Below, one piece after another: positions 1-5,649 of a stretch of 7,649 nucleotides of DNA (the stretch's first letter is position 1; the number at the start of each line of letters is the position of its first letter). This stretch comes from Anaerotignum sp. (GTDB taxonomy: Bacteria > Bacillota > Clostridia > Lachnospirales > Anaerotignaceae): NCBI GenBank assembly GCA_017560955.1, contig JAFZDV010000205.1:1-7649 (forward strand). Reading direction: 5' to 3'. The translations under genes were made by a program, and so were the position numbers. The notes below the pieces were generated by a model, which saw nothing but the letters and a program-made list of their open reading frames with translations, was not told the origin of the DNA and did not search any database.

Positions 1-539
1 ACGAGCATGCAGATATCTGCGCCGCAGAATAGACGGTCTTCTTCGGGATTTGCAAGATATGCATCATAGAACAGCTGCATACGGTAAGCATAAGGGTCAG
101 GGGTGCCTTTTGCCAGTCGTTCTCCCAGACCTTCCCATACGATTCTGCGGAATTCGTCCAGATTTTCTCTGATGAGGATGCAGGAAACATCCTGTCGGTT
201 GGCGGCGGTAGGGGTATATCTGCCAGCCTCCAGAATATTGTGCATATATTCCATGGGAACGGGTTCTCCTCTGAACTGGCGCACACTGCGTCTGAACTGC
301 ATGAAATGGAGCAGGTTCTGTGCATCCATACTGCAGGTATCGTCATATTCTCTGACTTCTTCCATGGGATAGTCGGACATGGTCACAGCATTGGCAGGAC
401 AGATCGCCACACAATGGCCGCAGTCGAAGCAGGGAGCGGCAATTTCTGCTTTATTTTCTTTCAGGCTCAGCACACCAAAGAAGCAATCTTTTACACACAT
501 GCCGCAGCCGATACATTTTTCCTGATTGATGGATACCAT
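1..539 (-). CDS. Ferredoxin-domain nitroreductase family protein (3' end outside window)
   Basis: The first 179 codons are visible; the stop lies beyond the left edge. Residues 9-19 carry CIGCGMCVKDC and residues 37-48 carry CFDCGHCVAICP, two classic C-x2-C-x2-C-x3-C motifs that should hold two [4Fe-4S] clusters as in bacterial ferredoxins. A nitroreductase domain begins near residue 78: RRSVRQF (83-89) and the PTAANRQ stretch (110-116) are the usual FMN-binding signatures of this family. The fusion is expected to be a cytoplasmic flavoprotein passing electrons from its own clusters to FMN to reduce nitro compounds, quinones or an unknown natural substrate; the true substrate cannot be read from the sequence. 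The start ATG (539-537) is chosen because GGAGG at 552-548 lies 8 nt upstream; another ATG at 543-541 is out of frame. It is divergent from ftsH and has its own promoter. Confidence 0.9.
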   Translation of the reverse strand, partial: MVSINQEKCIGCGMCVKDCFFGVLSLKENKAEIAAPCFDCGHCVAICPANAVTMSDYPMEEVREYDDTCSMDAQNLLHFMQFRRSVRQFRGEPVPMEYMHNILEAGRYTPTAANRQDVSCILIRENLDEFRRIVWEGLGERLAKGTPDPYAYRMQLFYDAYLANPEEDRLFCGADICML

Positions 540-559
540 ACATATCGCCTCCTTTTTTC

Positions 560-588
560 AGCATAGCACAGGTCGGAAAAGATGTAAA
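560..588 (-). promoter_or_regulatory. Predicted sigma-A promoter of the nitroreductase gene
   Basis: Read on the minus strand, a TTTACA -35 box (588-583) lies 17 bp from a TATGCT -10 box (565-560). The -10 box is preceded by TGC, an extended -10 element. Transcription should begin near 553, which leaves a leader of only about 14 nt with the GGAGG ribosome binding site at its very 5' end. An additional promoter further upstream cannot be excluded. Confidence 0.6.
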
Positions 589-664
589 TATGACAGTATT
601 GCGGTATGATTTTTAAAAAGCTGAAATTTCGGCGTTTTTTCACAGTATCGTAAGAAATCCTTCG

Positions 665-693
665 TTGCGTTTCCTGATAAAGTATGATACAAT
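665..693 (+). promoter_or_regulatory. Predicted sigma-A promoter of ftsH
   Basis: TTGCGT (665-670) and TACAAT (688-693) are separated by 17 bp, and TGA directly before the -10 box gives an extended -10. The expected start is near 700, giving a leader of about 75 nt before the TTG start codon of ftsH. No CIRCE-like heat-shock operator was noticed. Confidence 0.65.
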
Positions 694-774
694 CATTTAT
701 TGATATGGTCTGATTCCTGAGGGGTAAGGGAGTCGGATGATCGAAAAAATTCATGCAAAAAAGGAGGAACGCTC

Positions 775-2697
775 TTGAAAAAATATTTTAAATCATTTGG
801 TATTTATGCCATCGTATTCCTCATCATTCTGGGTCTGGTAGCATATACAGGTCCCGGTCTGATGGATAAGGGTACACAGACAGAAGCAACGCAGGCATAC
901 GCTTACAGTGACCTGCTGAAGGAACTGGATGCAAACAATGTAGCATCTGTTGAGGTTTCCAGAAGCACAGAAGTAAGTGACTATGGTACAGTAGAAGCAA
1001 CACTGAAAGATGGCAGCATCATCATCGTAGAAGCACCCAGCATGTCCACATTGCAGGCAAAACTGGATCAGAAAGCGGCAGAAAACGGTTTCCGTCTGGA
1101 AGTTGGCGAACTGCAGAGAGAAAGCCTGTTCACAACAATTCTGTCTACACTGCTTCCCATCATCCTGATGGTGATCGTCTTTACATTCCTTTTCAATAAG
1201 ATGAACGGCGGCGGCAGCAAAATGAACAATTTTGGCAAAAGCAAAGCCAAAATGAGTGTTGACGGCGAAAACAAGGTGACATTTGATAACGTAGCAGGCT
1301 GTGATGAGGAAAAAGCGGAACTGGAAGAGCTGGTACAGTTCCTGAAAGCCCCTCAGAAATTCACAGAACTGGGCGCAAGAATCCCCAAAGGCGTACTGCT
1401 GGTGGGCCCTCCCGGTACAGGTAAAACACTGCTGGCAAAAGCCGTTGCAGGCGAAGCAGGCGTACCTTTCTTCAGCATCTCCGGTTCTGACTTCGTAGAA
1501 ATGTTTGTCGGTGTCGGTGCATCCCGTGTGCGCGACCTGTTCGAACAGGCGAAAAAGAACGCTCCCAGTATCGTGTTCATCGATGAAATCGATGCTGTTG
1601 GTCGTCGCAGAGGCGCAGGTCTTGGCGGCGGTCATGATGAAAGAGAACAGACACTGAACCAGCTGCTGGTTGAAATGGACGGTTTCGGCATCAACGAAAG
1701 CGTTATCATCATCGCGGCAACAAACCGTGCAGATATCCTTGACCCTGCGCTGCTGAGACCCGGTCGTTTCGACAGACAGGTTTATGTTGGCAGACCTGAT
1801 GTAAAAGGCAGAGAAGCTGTCCTGCGTGTACATGCGAAAGGCAAACCCATGCATCCCGATGTGGATCTGAAGGTCATTGCTCAGACAACAGCAGGCTTCA
1901 CAGGTGCAGACCTGGCAAACCTTCTGAATGAAGCAGCCCTGCTGACTGCAAGGGACAACAAAAAACTCATCGATATGGAGGAAATTCAGAAAGCCCTCAT
2001 CAAGATCGGTGTTGGTACAGAAAAGAAAACAAGAGTTATCTCTGAAAAAGAAAAATACATCACAGCATACCACGAAGGCGGTCATGCGATCCTGTTCGAA
2101 GTACTCAGCGAACTGGATCCCGTTCACAGCATCTCCATCATCCCCACAGGTATGGCAGGTGGTTATACAATGCCTCTGCCCAGTGAGGATAAGATGTACA
2201 TGACAAAGATGATGATGGAACAGGAAATCATCAGTCTGCTGGGCGGCCGTGCAGCGGAAGAACTGGTCATCAAAGACATCACAACTGGTGCTTCCAATGA
2301 TATTGAAAGAGCAACAGCTCTGGCAAGAAGCATGGTAACACAGTATGGTATGAGTGACATTCTGGGTCCCATCCAGTTCGGAGGCAACAGCAACGAAGTC
2401 TTCATCGGCAGAGACTGGGGCCACGAAAGAAATTACGGTGAAAATGTGGCGACAACCATCGACCAGGAAGTAAACCGTATCGTAACAGACGCTTATCAGG
2501 AAGCAAAACGCCTCCTGAAAGAAAATATGGAAATGCTCCATGCTACAGCAAAACTGCTGGTAGAAAAAGAGAAAGTCACAGGGGACGAATTCCGTACTCT
2601 GTTTGACCAGAAGGTGCGCAATGAAATTTTGGGCATCGCAAATGTAGAAGAAGAAACAGAAGCACCTGCAGAAACTGTAGAAGGCACAGTGGAATAA
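775..2697 (+). CDS. ftsH: ATP-dependent zinc metalloprotease FtsH
   Basis: A 640-residue membrane-anchored AAA+ protease that unfolds and degrades misassembled membrane proteins and selected soluble regulators as a hexamer at the cytoplasmic face of the inner membrane. Two hydrophobic helices (about 10-24 and 121-140) flank an extracytoplasmic domain. The AAA domain shows Walker A GPPGTGKT (211-218), pore motif FVGVG (244-248), Walker [10 protein letters not shown] (265-273) and arginine fingers in RPGRFDR (R328, R331). The protease zinc site is HEGGH (433-437), with the probable third ligand D509 in the TGASND stretch. HEGGH rather than the commoner HEAGH still fits HExxH, so the enzyme should be active. 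The C-terminus is acidic. Translation starts at TTG: AAGGAGG at 761-767 sits 7 nt upstream, and the protein then begins MKKYFK as FtsH proteins do. A thioesterase-like gene follows after 27 nt, probably in the same transcript. Confidence 0.97.
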   Translation: MKKYFKSFGIYAIVFLIILGLVAYTGPGLMDKGTQTEATQAYAYSDLLKELDANNVASVEVSRSTEVSDYGTVEATLKDGSIIIVEAPSMSTLQAKLDQKAAENGFRLEVGELQRESLFTTILSTLLPIILMVIVFTFLFNKMNGGGSKMNNFGKSKAKMSVDGENKVTFDNVAGCDEEKAELEELVQFLKAPQKFTELGARIPKGVLLVGPPGTGKTLLAKAVAGEAGVPFFSISGSDFVEMFVGVGASRVRDLFEQAKKNAPSIVFIDEIDAVGRRRGAGLGGGHDEREQTLNQLLVEMDGFGINESVIIIAATNRADILDPALLRPGRFDRQVYVGRPDVKGREAVLRVHAKGKPMHPDVDLKVIAQTTAGFTGADLANLLNEAALLTARDNKKLIDMEEIQKALIKIGVGTEKKTRVISEKEKYITAYHEGGHAILFEVLSELDPVHSISIIPTGMAGGYTMPLPSEDKMYMTKMMMEQEIISLLGGRAAEELVIKDITTGASNDIERATALARSMVTQYGMSDILGPIQFGGNSNEVFIGRDWGHERNYGENVATTIDQEVNRIVTDAYQEAKRLLKENMEMLHATAKLLVEKEKVTGDEFRTLFDQKVRNEILGIANVEEETEAPAETVEGTVE

Positions 2698-2724
2698 GCA
2701 GGAAACAAGAGAGGAGAATGAATC

Positions 2725-3126
2725 ATGGATTTCAGCAACATCGTACCCGGCATGACATTTGAAAAAGAATTTGTAGTAGAAGAAGGCGATACAGCGGCAC
2801 ACTTCGGTAATGACAGAGTACCCGTATTCGCTTCCCCCAGAATGATCGCTTGGATCGAAGGCACAGCAATCGGCACAGTAGCACCTTTCCTGCCCGAAGG
2901 TTGGGAAACAGTAGGTACATCCTTCAACCTGATGCACATGGCAGCTACACCCGTTGGCATGAAAGTTCGTATCGTAGCAGAAGTAACAGAAGTAAAAGGC
3001 AAACTGCTGACATACTCCATCAAAGCATATGATGAAGTTGACAAAATCTGCGAAGGTACACATGGTCGTGCAATCATCGAACTGGGTAAATTCCTGAACA
3101 AAGTAAACGCAAAAGCAGCGAAATAA
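2725..3126 (+). CDS. FlK-like hotdog-fold acyl-CoA thioesterase
   Basis: A 133-residue soluble protein resembling the fluoroacetyl-CoA thioesterase FlK of Streptomyces cattleya, as recalled without alignment tools. Shared stretches include VFAS near residues 34-37, the helix IAWIEGTA (41-48), the APFLPEG turn (53-59), HMAATP (71-76) and the GTHGRAIIELGKF-type C-terminal strand. In FlK the catalytic residues are Thr42, Glu50 and His76. By this comparison the equivalents here are S37, E45 and H71, so the site is kept with Ser for Thr. A hydrolase for a small acyl-CoA is likely, but fluoroacetyl-CoA is not implied: many anaerobes carry such proteins with unknown substrates. The ATG is preceded by GAGGAG (2711-2716) at 8 nt. 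An ATG at 2718 is in another frame. The gene lies 27 nt after ftsH and is followed by a terminator, so it is probably the last gene of an ftsH transcript. Confidence 0.8.
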   Translation: MDFSNIVPGMTFEKEFVVEEGDTAAHFGNDRVPVFASPRMIAWIEGTAIGTVAPFLPEGWETVGTSFNLMHMAATPVGMKVRIVAEVTEVKGKLLTYSIKAYDEVDKICEGTHGRAIIELGKFLNKVNAKAAK

Positions 3127-3132
3127 GAACTG

Positions 3133-3170
3133 AAAATGGGCATTGGTGGAATTCCGCCAATGCCATTTTT
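3133..3170 (+). terminator. Intrinsic terminator after the thioesterase gene
   Basis: The stem GGCATTGGTGG (3139-3149) pairs with CCGCCAATGCC (3154-3164), 11 bp including one T·G, around an AATT loop, followed by ATTTTT. An A-tract before the stem can extend the pairing with the T-run. It ends only 17 nt before the birA start codon. Confidence 0.85.
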
Positions 3171-3187
3171 GTTAAGGAAGGTTCGTT

Positions 3188-3985
3188 ATGAACGAATACA
3201 ATAAAGCCGCTATCGAGGTGGCATTGCAAACTGAAAAAATGGGACAATCCCTGTATTTTTACCCCGAAACGGACACCACCAATGACCGTATCCGTGAACT
3301 GGCACTGGAAGGTTCGTCAGAAGGCACGCTGGCTGTTGCGGAAATGCAGACAGCAGGCCGCGGCAGAATGGGACGTGCATGGCAGGCACCAAAGGACAGC
3401 GGTATCTGGATGAGCCTGTTGCTCAGACCCGATATCCCTCCCATGCAGGCATCGGTGCTGACCCTTCTGACAGGCATCGCCATTGCGGAAGCTGTCGAAG
3501 AAGTGACAGATGTGGAAGTTGGCATCAAATGGCCCAACGATATCCTGCTGAACGGAAAGAAACTGGTGGGTATCCTGACGGAAATGGATTGTGATATGGA
3601 AAAGATCTATTCTGTGACCGTAGGCATGGGCATCAATGTGAATACAAAGGCCTTCCCAGAAGACCTGCAGGACATCGCTACGTCCCTGTATCTGGAAACG
3701 GGCAGAGAATTTGACCGTGCAGTGATCGTGGGATGCGTGATGAAACGTTTTGAAGCATTGTATGCGGAATTCCTTGCGGCAGGCGGCGTATTTGCTCCCT
3801 TCAAGGAAAGATACCGCAGAAAATGTCTGAATATCGGAAAAGAAGTACGTGTCATTGGCAGGGAAACGTATCTGGCAATGGCTTTGGATATCACCCCTGA
3901 AGGGGAATTGATCGTAAGAAGAAAGGATAACGGCGCGGAGGAAGTGGTTTTCTCCGGCGAAGTATCCATCAGAGAAAAGGAGTAA
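3188..3985 (+). CDS. birA: Biotin--[acetyl-CoA-carboxylase] ligase, monofunctional
   Basis: A 265-residue enzyme that activates biotin with ATP to biotinyl-AMP and transfers it to the target lysine of biotin carrier proteins such as carboxylase or decarboxylase subunits. The catalytic domain shows the TTN switch (30-32), the adenylate-binding loop GRGRMGR (57-63), the KWPND motif (114-118), KLVGIL (125-130) and the VGMGINVN strand. The C-terminal SH3-like domain (about 215-265) ends with SGEVSIRE. The protein begins at the hinge into the catalytic domain and lacks the roughly 60-residue N-terminal winged helix of E. coli-type BirA. It should therefore be a ligase only, not a biotin-operon repressor. 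The upstream DNA is a terminator, so no helix domain has simply been missed. The ATG is preceded by AAGGAAGG (3174-3181) at 6 nt. The next gene starts 5 nt after its stop. Confidence 0.95.
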   Translation: MNEYNKAAIEVALQTEKMGQSLYFYPETDTTNDRIRELALEGSSEGTLAVAEMQTAGRGRMGRAWQAPKDSGIWMSLLLRPDIPPMQASVLTLLTGIAIAEAVEEVTDVEVGIKWPNDILLNGKKLVGILTEMDCDMEKIYSVTVGMGINVNTKAFPEDLQDIATSLYLETGREFDRAVIVGCVMKRFEALYAEFLAAGGVFAPFKERYRRKCLNIGKEVRVIGRETYLAMALDITPEGELIVRRKDNGAEEVVFSGEVSIREKE

Positions 3986-3990
3986 GAAAC

Positions 3991-4365
3991 ATGGCAAAAA
4001 AAGTGATCGCAGCAGCGAACAATAAAGAACAGAAATATTTCATGGAAGAGGAATTCAGATTCCTGCCCGATGCTATCAAAGAAGACCTGAAAAAAATCTG
4101 TATCATGATGGCAGAAAAACTGAACTGCACATTCATGGTTGGCTTTGATGACAACGGTGACATTTACTTCGAAACAGTAAAACATGAAGGCGATTTCGAT
4201 TTCGATGAAATCGGCGCAGAACTGGAAATCAAACGTCTGAAGAAAGAAGAACTGGAACTGTTCCGTGCGATGGAACTGTGGTATGTGATCTTCTTTACAA
4301 AAGAAGGCGAACTGGCAAAAATGGAACTGCAGAGAAGAGCCGCAGCAGAAGGCAAAACCCTGTAA
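3991..4365 (+). CDS. Conserved-looking hypothetical protein, possibly DUF6145 family
   Basis: A 124-residue protein whose function I do not recognise; it resembles from memory small Lachnospirales proteins named DUF6145, a tentative match. It has no signal peptide and no clear membrane helix, although residues 96-102 (LWYVIFF) are hydrophobic. The middle (47-60) looks like two strands around a DDNG turn, flanked by an early helix (about 25-44) and a charged helix rich in Glu and Lys (about 77-97). The C-terminus is basic and helical. Its start is well supported: AAAGGAG (3976-3982) lies inside the end of birA, 8 nt before the ATG, with 5 nt between the genes. Translational coupling with birA is therefore likely. 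A T7 run follows the stop (4374-4380), but I find no convincing hairpin before it. Confidence 0.85.
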   Translation: MAKKVIAAANNKEQKYFMEEEFRFLPDAIKEDLKKICIMMAEKLNCTFMVGFDDNGDIYFETVKHEGDFDFDEIGAELEIKRLKKEELELFRAMELWYVIFFTKEGELAKMELQRRAAAEGKTL

Positions 4366-4402
4366 AATCGTTGTTTTTTTAACAGAAAATCTCAAAAAAA
4401 TG

Positions 4403-4430
4403 TTGTAATCTACGCATTTCTTGTTATAAT
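4403..4430 (+). promoter_or_regulatory. Predicted sigma-A promoter of the ECF transporter gene
   Basis: TTGTAA (4403-4408) is followed after 16 bp by a perfect TATAAT (4425-4430) preceded by TGT, an extended -10. The start site should be G4437 or A4438. This leaves a leader of about 180 nt, long for a single gene and able to fold. Confidence 0.75.
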
Positions 4431-4436
4431 GTATGT

Positions 4437-4619
4437 GATTGCGTAAAAATGGCGGAATTATGGGAAGAAATTGACATGACCCACAGGATGTGGGCAGGTA
4501 TGATATCCTCTCTCCAAAAGGATGACGCAATGGTCAAAATGATTCCAAATCATCTTATATCGGATTGCCTCGGAGTGGGGCAAAGAGAGAAGAATGAGAA
4601 TGAAAGGAGCTATTTCAAA
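4437..4619 (+). promoter_or_regulatory. Candidate structured leader (riboswitch-like) of the ECF transporter gene
   Basis: Between the predicted transcription start and the ATG several pairings can be drawn by hand. A closing stem joins ATTGCGT (4438-4444) to ACGCAAT (4525-4531). Inside it are the hairpin CCCACA-GGA-TGTGGG (4480-4494) and a hairpin TATCCT/AGGATG (4504-4509 with 4519-4524), the latter adjacent to the closing stem. TTGAC (4471-4475) can pair with GTCAA (4533-4537) just outside the closing stem, making a pseudoknot. Downstream come ATGATT-CCA-AATCAT (4539-4553), a 7-bp hairpin TTGCCTC/GGGGCAA with loop GGAGT (4565-4583), and TGAAA/TTTCA (4601-4617), which puts the GGAG of the ribosome binding site in its loop. 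I recognise no known riboswitch consensus. No folding energy or covariation was computed, so this is a hypothesis. Confidence 0.45.
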
Positions 4620-5282
4620 ATGAGCGAAGTAGAAACAAAAGTTGAAGAAGTGAAAACAACAACAGCGAAAAAGAAAAGAATGAGTGTAAAAGACCTGACA
4701 ACACTGGGTCTTCTGACAGGTATCCTGCTGGTAATGGCATTTACACCTCTGGGTTATTTCCATACACTGGGTGTAGATATTTCCCTGATGATGATCCCTG
4801 TAGCCATCGGCGCAATGCTGATGGGTCCCAAAGCGGGCGCATGGTTAGGTTTCATTTTCGGTGCTACAAGTTTTTATCAGGCGGTAACAGGTACATCTGT
4901 TTTCAGTGCAACACTGTTTAACATCAGCCCTGTAAACACATTCCTGCTGTGCATCCCCACAAGAATGCTGATGGGTTTTGTGACAGGCGTGATCTTCCTG
5001 CTGGTATCTAAACTGGACAAAAAGAAAACAGTATGTTATTTCGTAGGCGGTTTCTTTGCTGCTTTCCTGAACACAGTTTTCTTTATGGCAACACTGATCC
5101 TGCTGTTCTGGAACACAGAATATATCCAGGGCTTCAACACAGCATTCGGCGGTGTAAATCCCTTCCTGTTTGTTGTGATGTTTGTAGGTGTGAATGGTAT
5201 GCTGGAATGGCCCGCAAGCTGTATCGCAGGCGGCGTGGTTTCCAAAGCAGTCAGCAGAACACTGTACAAAAAAGTTGTTTAA
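4620..5282 (+). CDS. ECF transporter S component, possibly for pantothenate
   Basis: A 220-residue integral membrane protein with about six hydrophobic segments (roughly 27-41, 52-69, 73-90, 104-130, 138-165, 181-208) after a charged cytoplasmic N-terminus. The GPKAGAWLGFIFG stretch (69-81) after a short turn is typical of the substrate-binding S subunits of energy-coupling factor vitamin transporters. No EcfA ATPase or EcfT gene is nearby, so it would use a shared energising module encoded elsewhere (group II). The substrate is not readable; the nearby coaX genes argue for pantothenate (PanT-like), by context only. The frame stays open upstream to an ATG at 4449, but that start lacks a ribosome binding site and would add 57 hydrophilic residues. 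ATG 4620 has AAAGGAG (4603-4609) 10 nt upstream and is preferred. It has its own promoter and a long leader. Confidence 0.87.
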   Translation: MSEVETKVEEVKTTTAKKKRMSVKDLTTLGLLTGILLVMAFTPLGYFHTLGVDISLMMIPVAIGAMLMGPKAGAWLGFIFGATSFYQAVTGTSVFSATLFNISPVNTFLLCIPTRMLMGFVTGVIFLLVSKLDKKKTVCYFVGGFFAAFLNTVFFMATLILLFWNTEYIQGFNTAFGGVNPFLFVVMFVGVNGMLEWPASCIAGGVVSKAVSRTLYKKVV

Positions 5283-5389
5283 TATTCGTGAAAAGCGGAG
5301 AAAAACAAACAAAATTGCAGGCTTGATTTGGCTGCTTGCAGACAAATAAGGCAAAGATTTTGGATTGTTTTGAGGAGCAAAGCGACCGA

Positions 5390-5404
5390 AAAAGCGAAGC
5401 TTTT
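5390..5404 (+). repeat. Triloop hairpin, GCGAAGC core
   Basis: AAAAGC-GAA-GCTTTT is a perfect 6-bp stem with a three-base loop. It overlaps an alternative pairing in which AAGCGAAGC (5392-5400) meets GCTCCGCTT (5408-5416) with one mismatch. The core resembles those at 5567-5581 and 5588-5604. Confidence 0.5.
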
Positions 5405-5452
5405 GAGGCTCCGCTTAAAAAAGAATGATACATAATAAATAAGGTAATGCAT

Positions 5453-5480
5453 GCGGCGCAGGATGTTCTTGCGCCGTTGT
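5453..5480 (+). terminator. Probable terminator of the ECF transporter transcript
   Basis: CGGCGCA (5454-5460) pairs with TGCGCCG (5470-5476) in a GC-rich 7-bp stem with a 9-base loop, followed by TTGTTT. The T-tract is short and interrupted, so termination may be incomplete and allow some read-through into coaX. Confidence 0.6.
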
Positions 5481-5512
5481 TTATGAAAAAGGCGGAAAAA
5501 AGTGCTTTTGGG

Positions 5513-5556
5513 TTATGCTTATATTGATTTGCTTGCAAAAGGCAATATAAGCATAA
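5513..5556 (+). repeat. Perfect 14-bp inverted repeat with inner hairpin
   Basis: TTATGCTTATATTG (5513-5526) is the exact reverse complement of CAATATAAGCATAA (5543-5556). The 16-base spacer itself contains TTTGC-TT-GCAAA (5528-5539), so RNA from either strand could form a nearly continuous hairpin of about 19 bp. The arm centres are 30 bp apart, close to three helical turns. No T-run follows on the plus strand, so it is not a standard terminator. Confidence 0.8.
5524..5551 (+). promoter_or_regulatory. Possible weak promoter of the coaX pair
   Basis: TTGATT (5524-5529) and TATAAG (5546-5551) are 16 bp apart and lie in the two arms of the inverted repeat. The match is moderate, and read-through from the transporter gene could serve instead. 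Confidence 0.3.
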
Positions 5557-5566
5557 ATCAAAATGA

Positions 5567-5581
5567 ATTTGCGGAGCAAAT
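5567..5581 (+). repeat. Triloop hairpin, GCGGAGC core
   Basis: ATTTGC-GGA-GCAAAT is a perfect 6-bp stem with a GGA loop, 6 bases before a second hairpin of the same design. Confidence 0.55.
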
Positions 5582-5587
5582 ACATGA

Positions 5588-5604
5588 GTAAAGCGGAGCT
5601 TTAC
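5588..5604 (+). repeat. Triloop hairpin, GCGGAGC core
   Basis: GTAAAGC-GGA-GCTTTAC is a perfect 7-bp stem with a GGA loop, 46 nt before the first coaX start codon. Its core GCGGAGC equals that of the hairpin at 5567-5581, while the flanking stem bases differ. Confidence 0.55.
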
Positions 5605-5649
5605 GAATGGCTTTTTCCGTAATAAATTATCTCGAATAGGAGAAGGCTT

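Larger units (their letters stand above)
5283..5649 (+). other. 367-base gap between transporter and coaX, rich in inverted repeats
   Basis: No supportable gene was found here. A 19-codon ATG-to-TAA run (5563-5622) has no ribosome binding site. The gap holds a probable terminator (5453-5477), a long perfect inverted repeat (5513-5556), and small hairpins built on GCGGAGC or GCGAAGC cores. The 5374-5378 GGAGC can also pair with GCTCC at 5408-5412 to enclose one of them. The last 15 bases carry the ribosome binding site of the first coaX. Confidence 0.8.

Noticed and set aside
103..566. Plus-strand open frames over 103-372 and 240-566
   Set aside because: They are antisense to the nitroreductase gene, which has clear ferredoxin and FMN motifs and a good ribosome binding site.
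793..3063. Long 756-residue open frame on the minus strand
   Set aside because: It is the antisense of ftsH and the thioesterase, very rich in Cys and Phe, with no plausible domain. It arises from codon bias of the sense genes.
4366..4380. T7 run after the gene following birA as an intrinsic terminator
   Set aside because: I could not draw a stable GC-rich hairpin directly before the T-run.
4480..4494. CsrA-binding hairpin (ACAGGATGT) in the transporter leader
   Set aside because: It is close to the CsrA consensus but lacks the extra base before GGA, it is not near the ribosome binding site, and no csrA gene is visible. It is kept only as a remark.
4449..4619. N-terminal extension of the ECF transporter from an in-frame ATG at 4449
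   Set aside because: No ribosome binding site precedes 4449, which lies about 12 nt after the predicted transcript start. The extra 57 residues resemble no S component, and ATG 4620 has a good site.
5389..5416. Terminator-like hairpin on the minus strand, with T-run after the stem
   Set aside because: No minus-strand gene lies upstream of it, the stem has a mismatch, and part of the T-run is in the stem. It is better seen as part of the hairpin cluster.
5563..5622. 19-codon ATG-to-TAA run before coaX
   Set aside because: It has no ribosome binding site and consists largely of two hairpins, so a peptide is unlikely.
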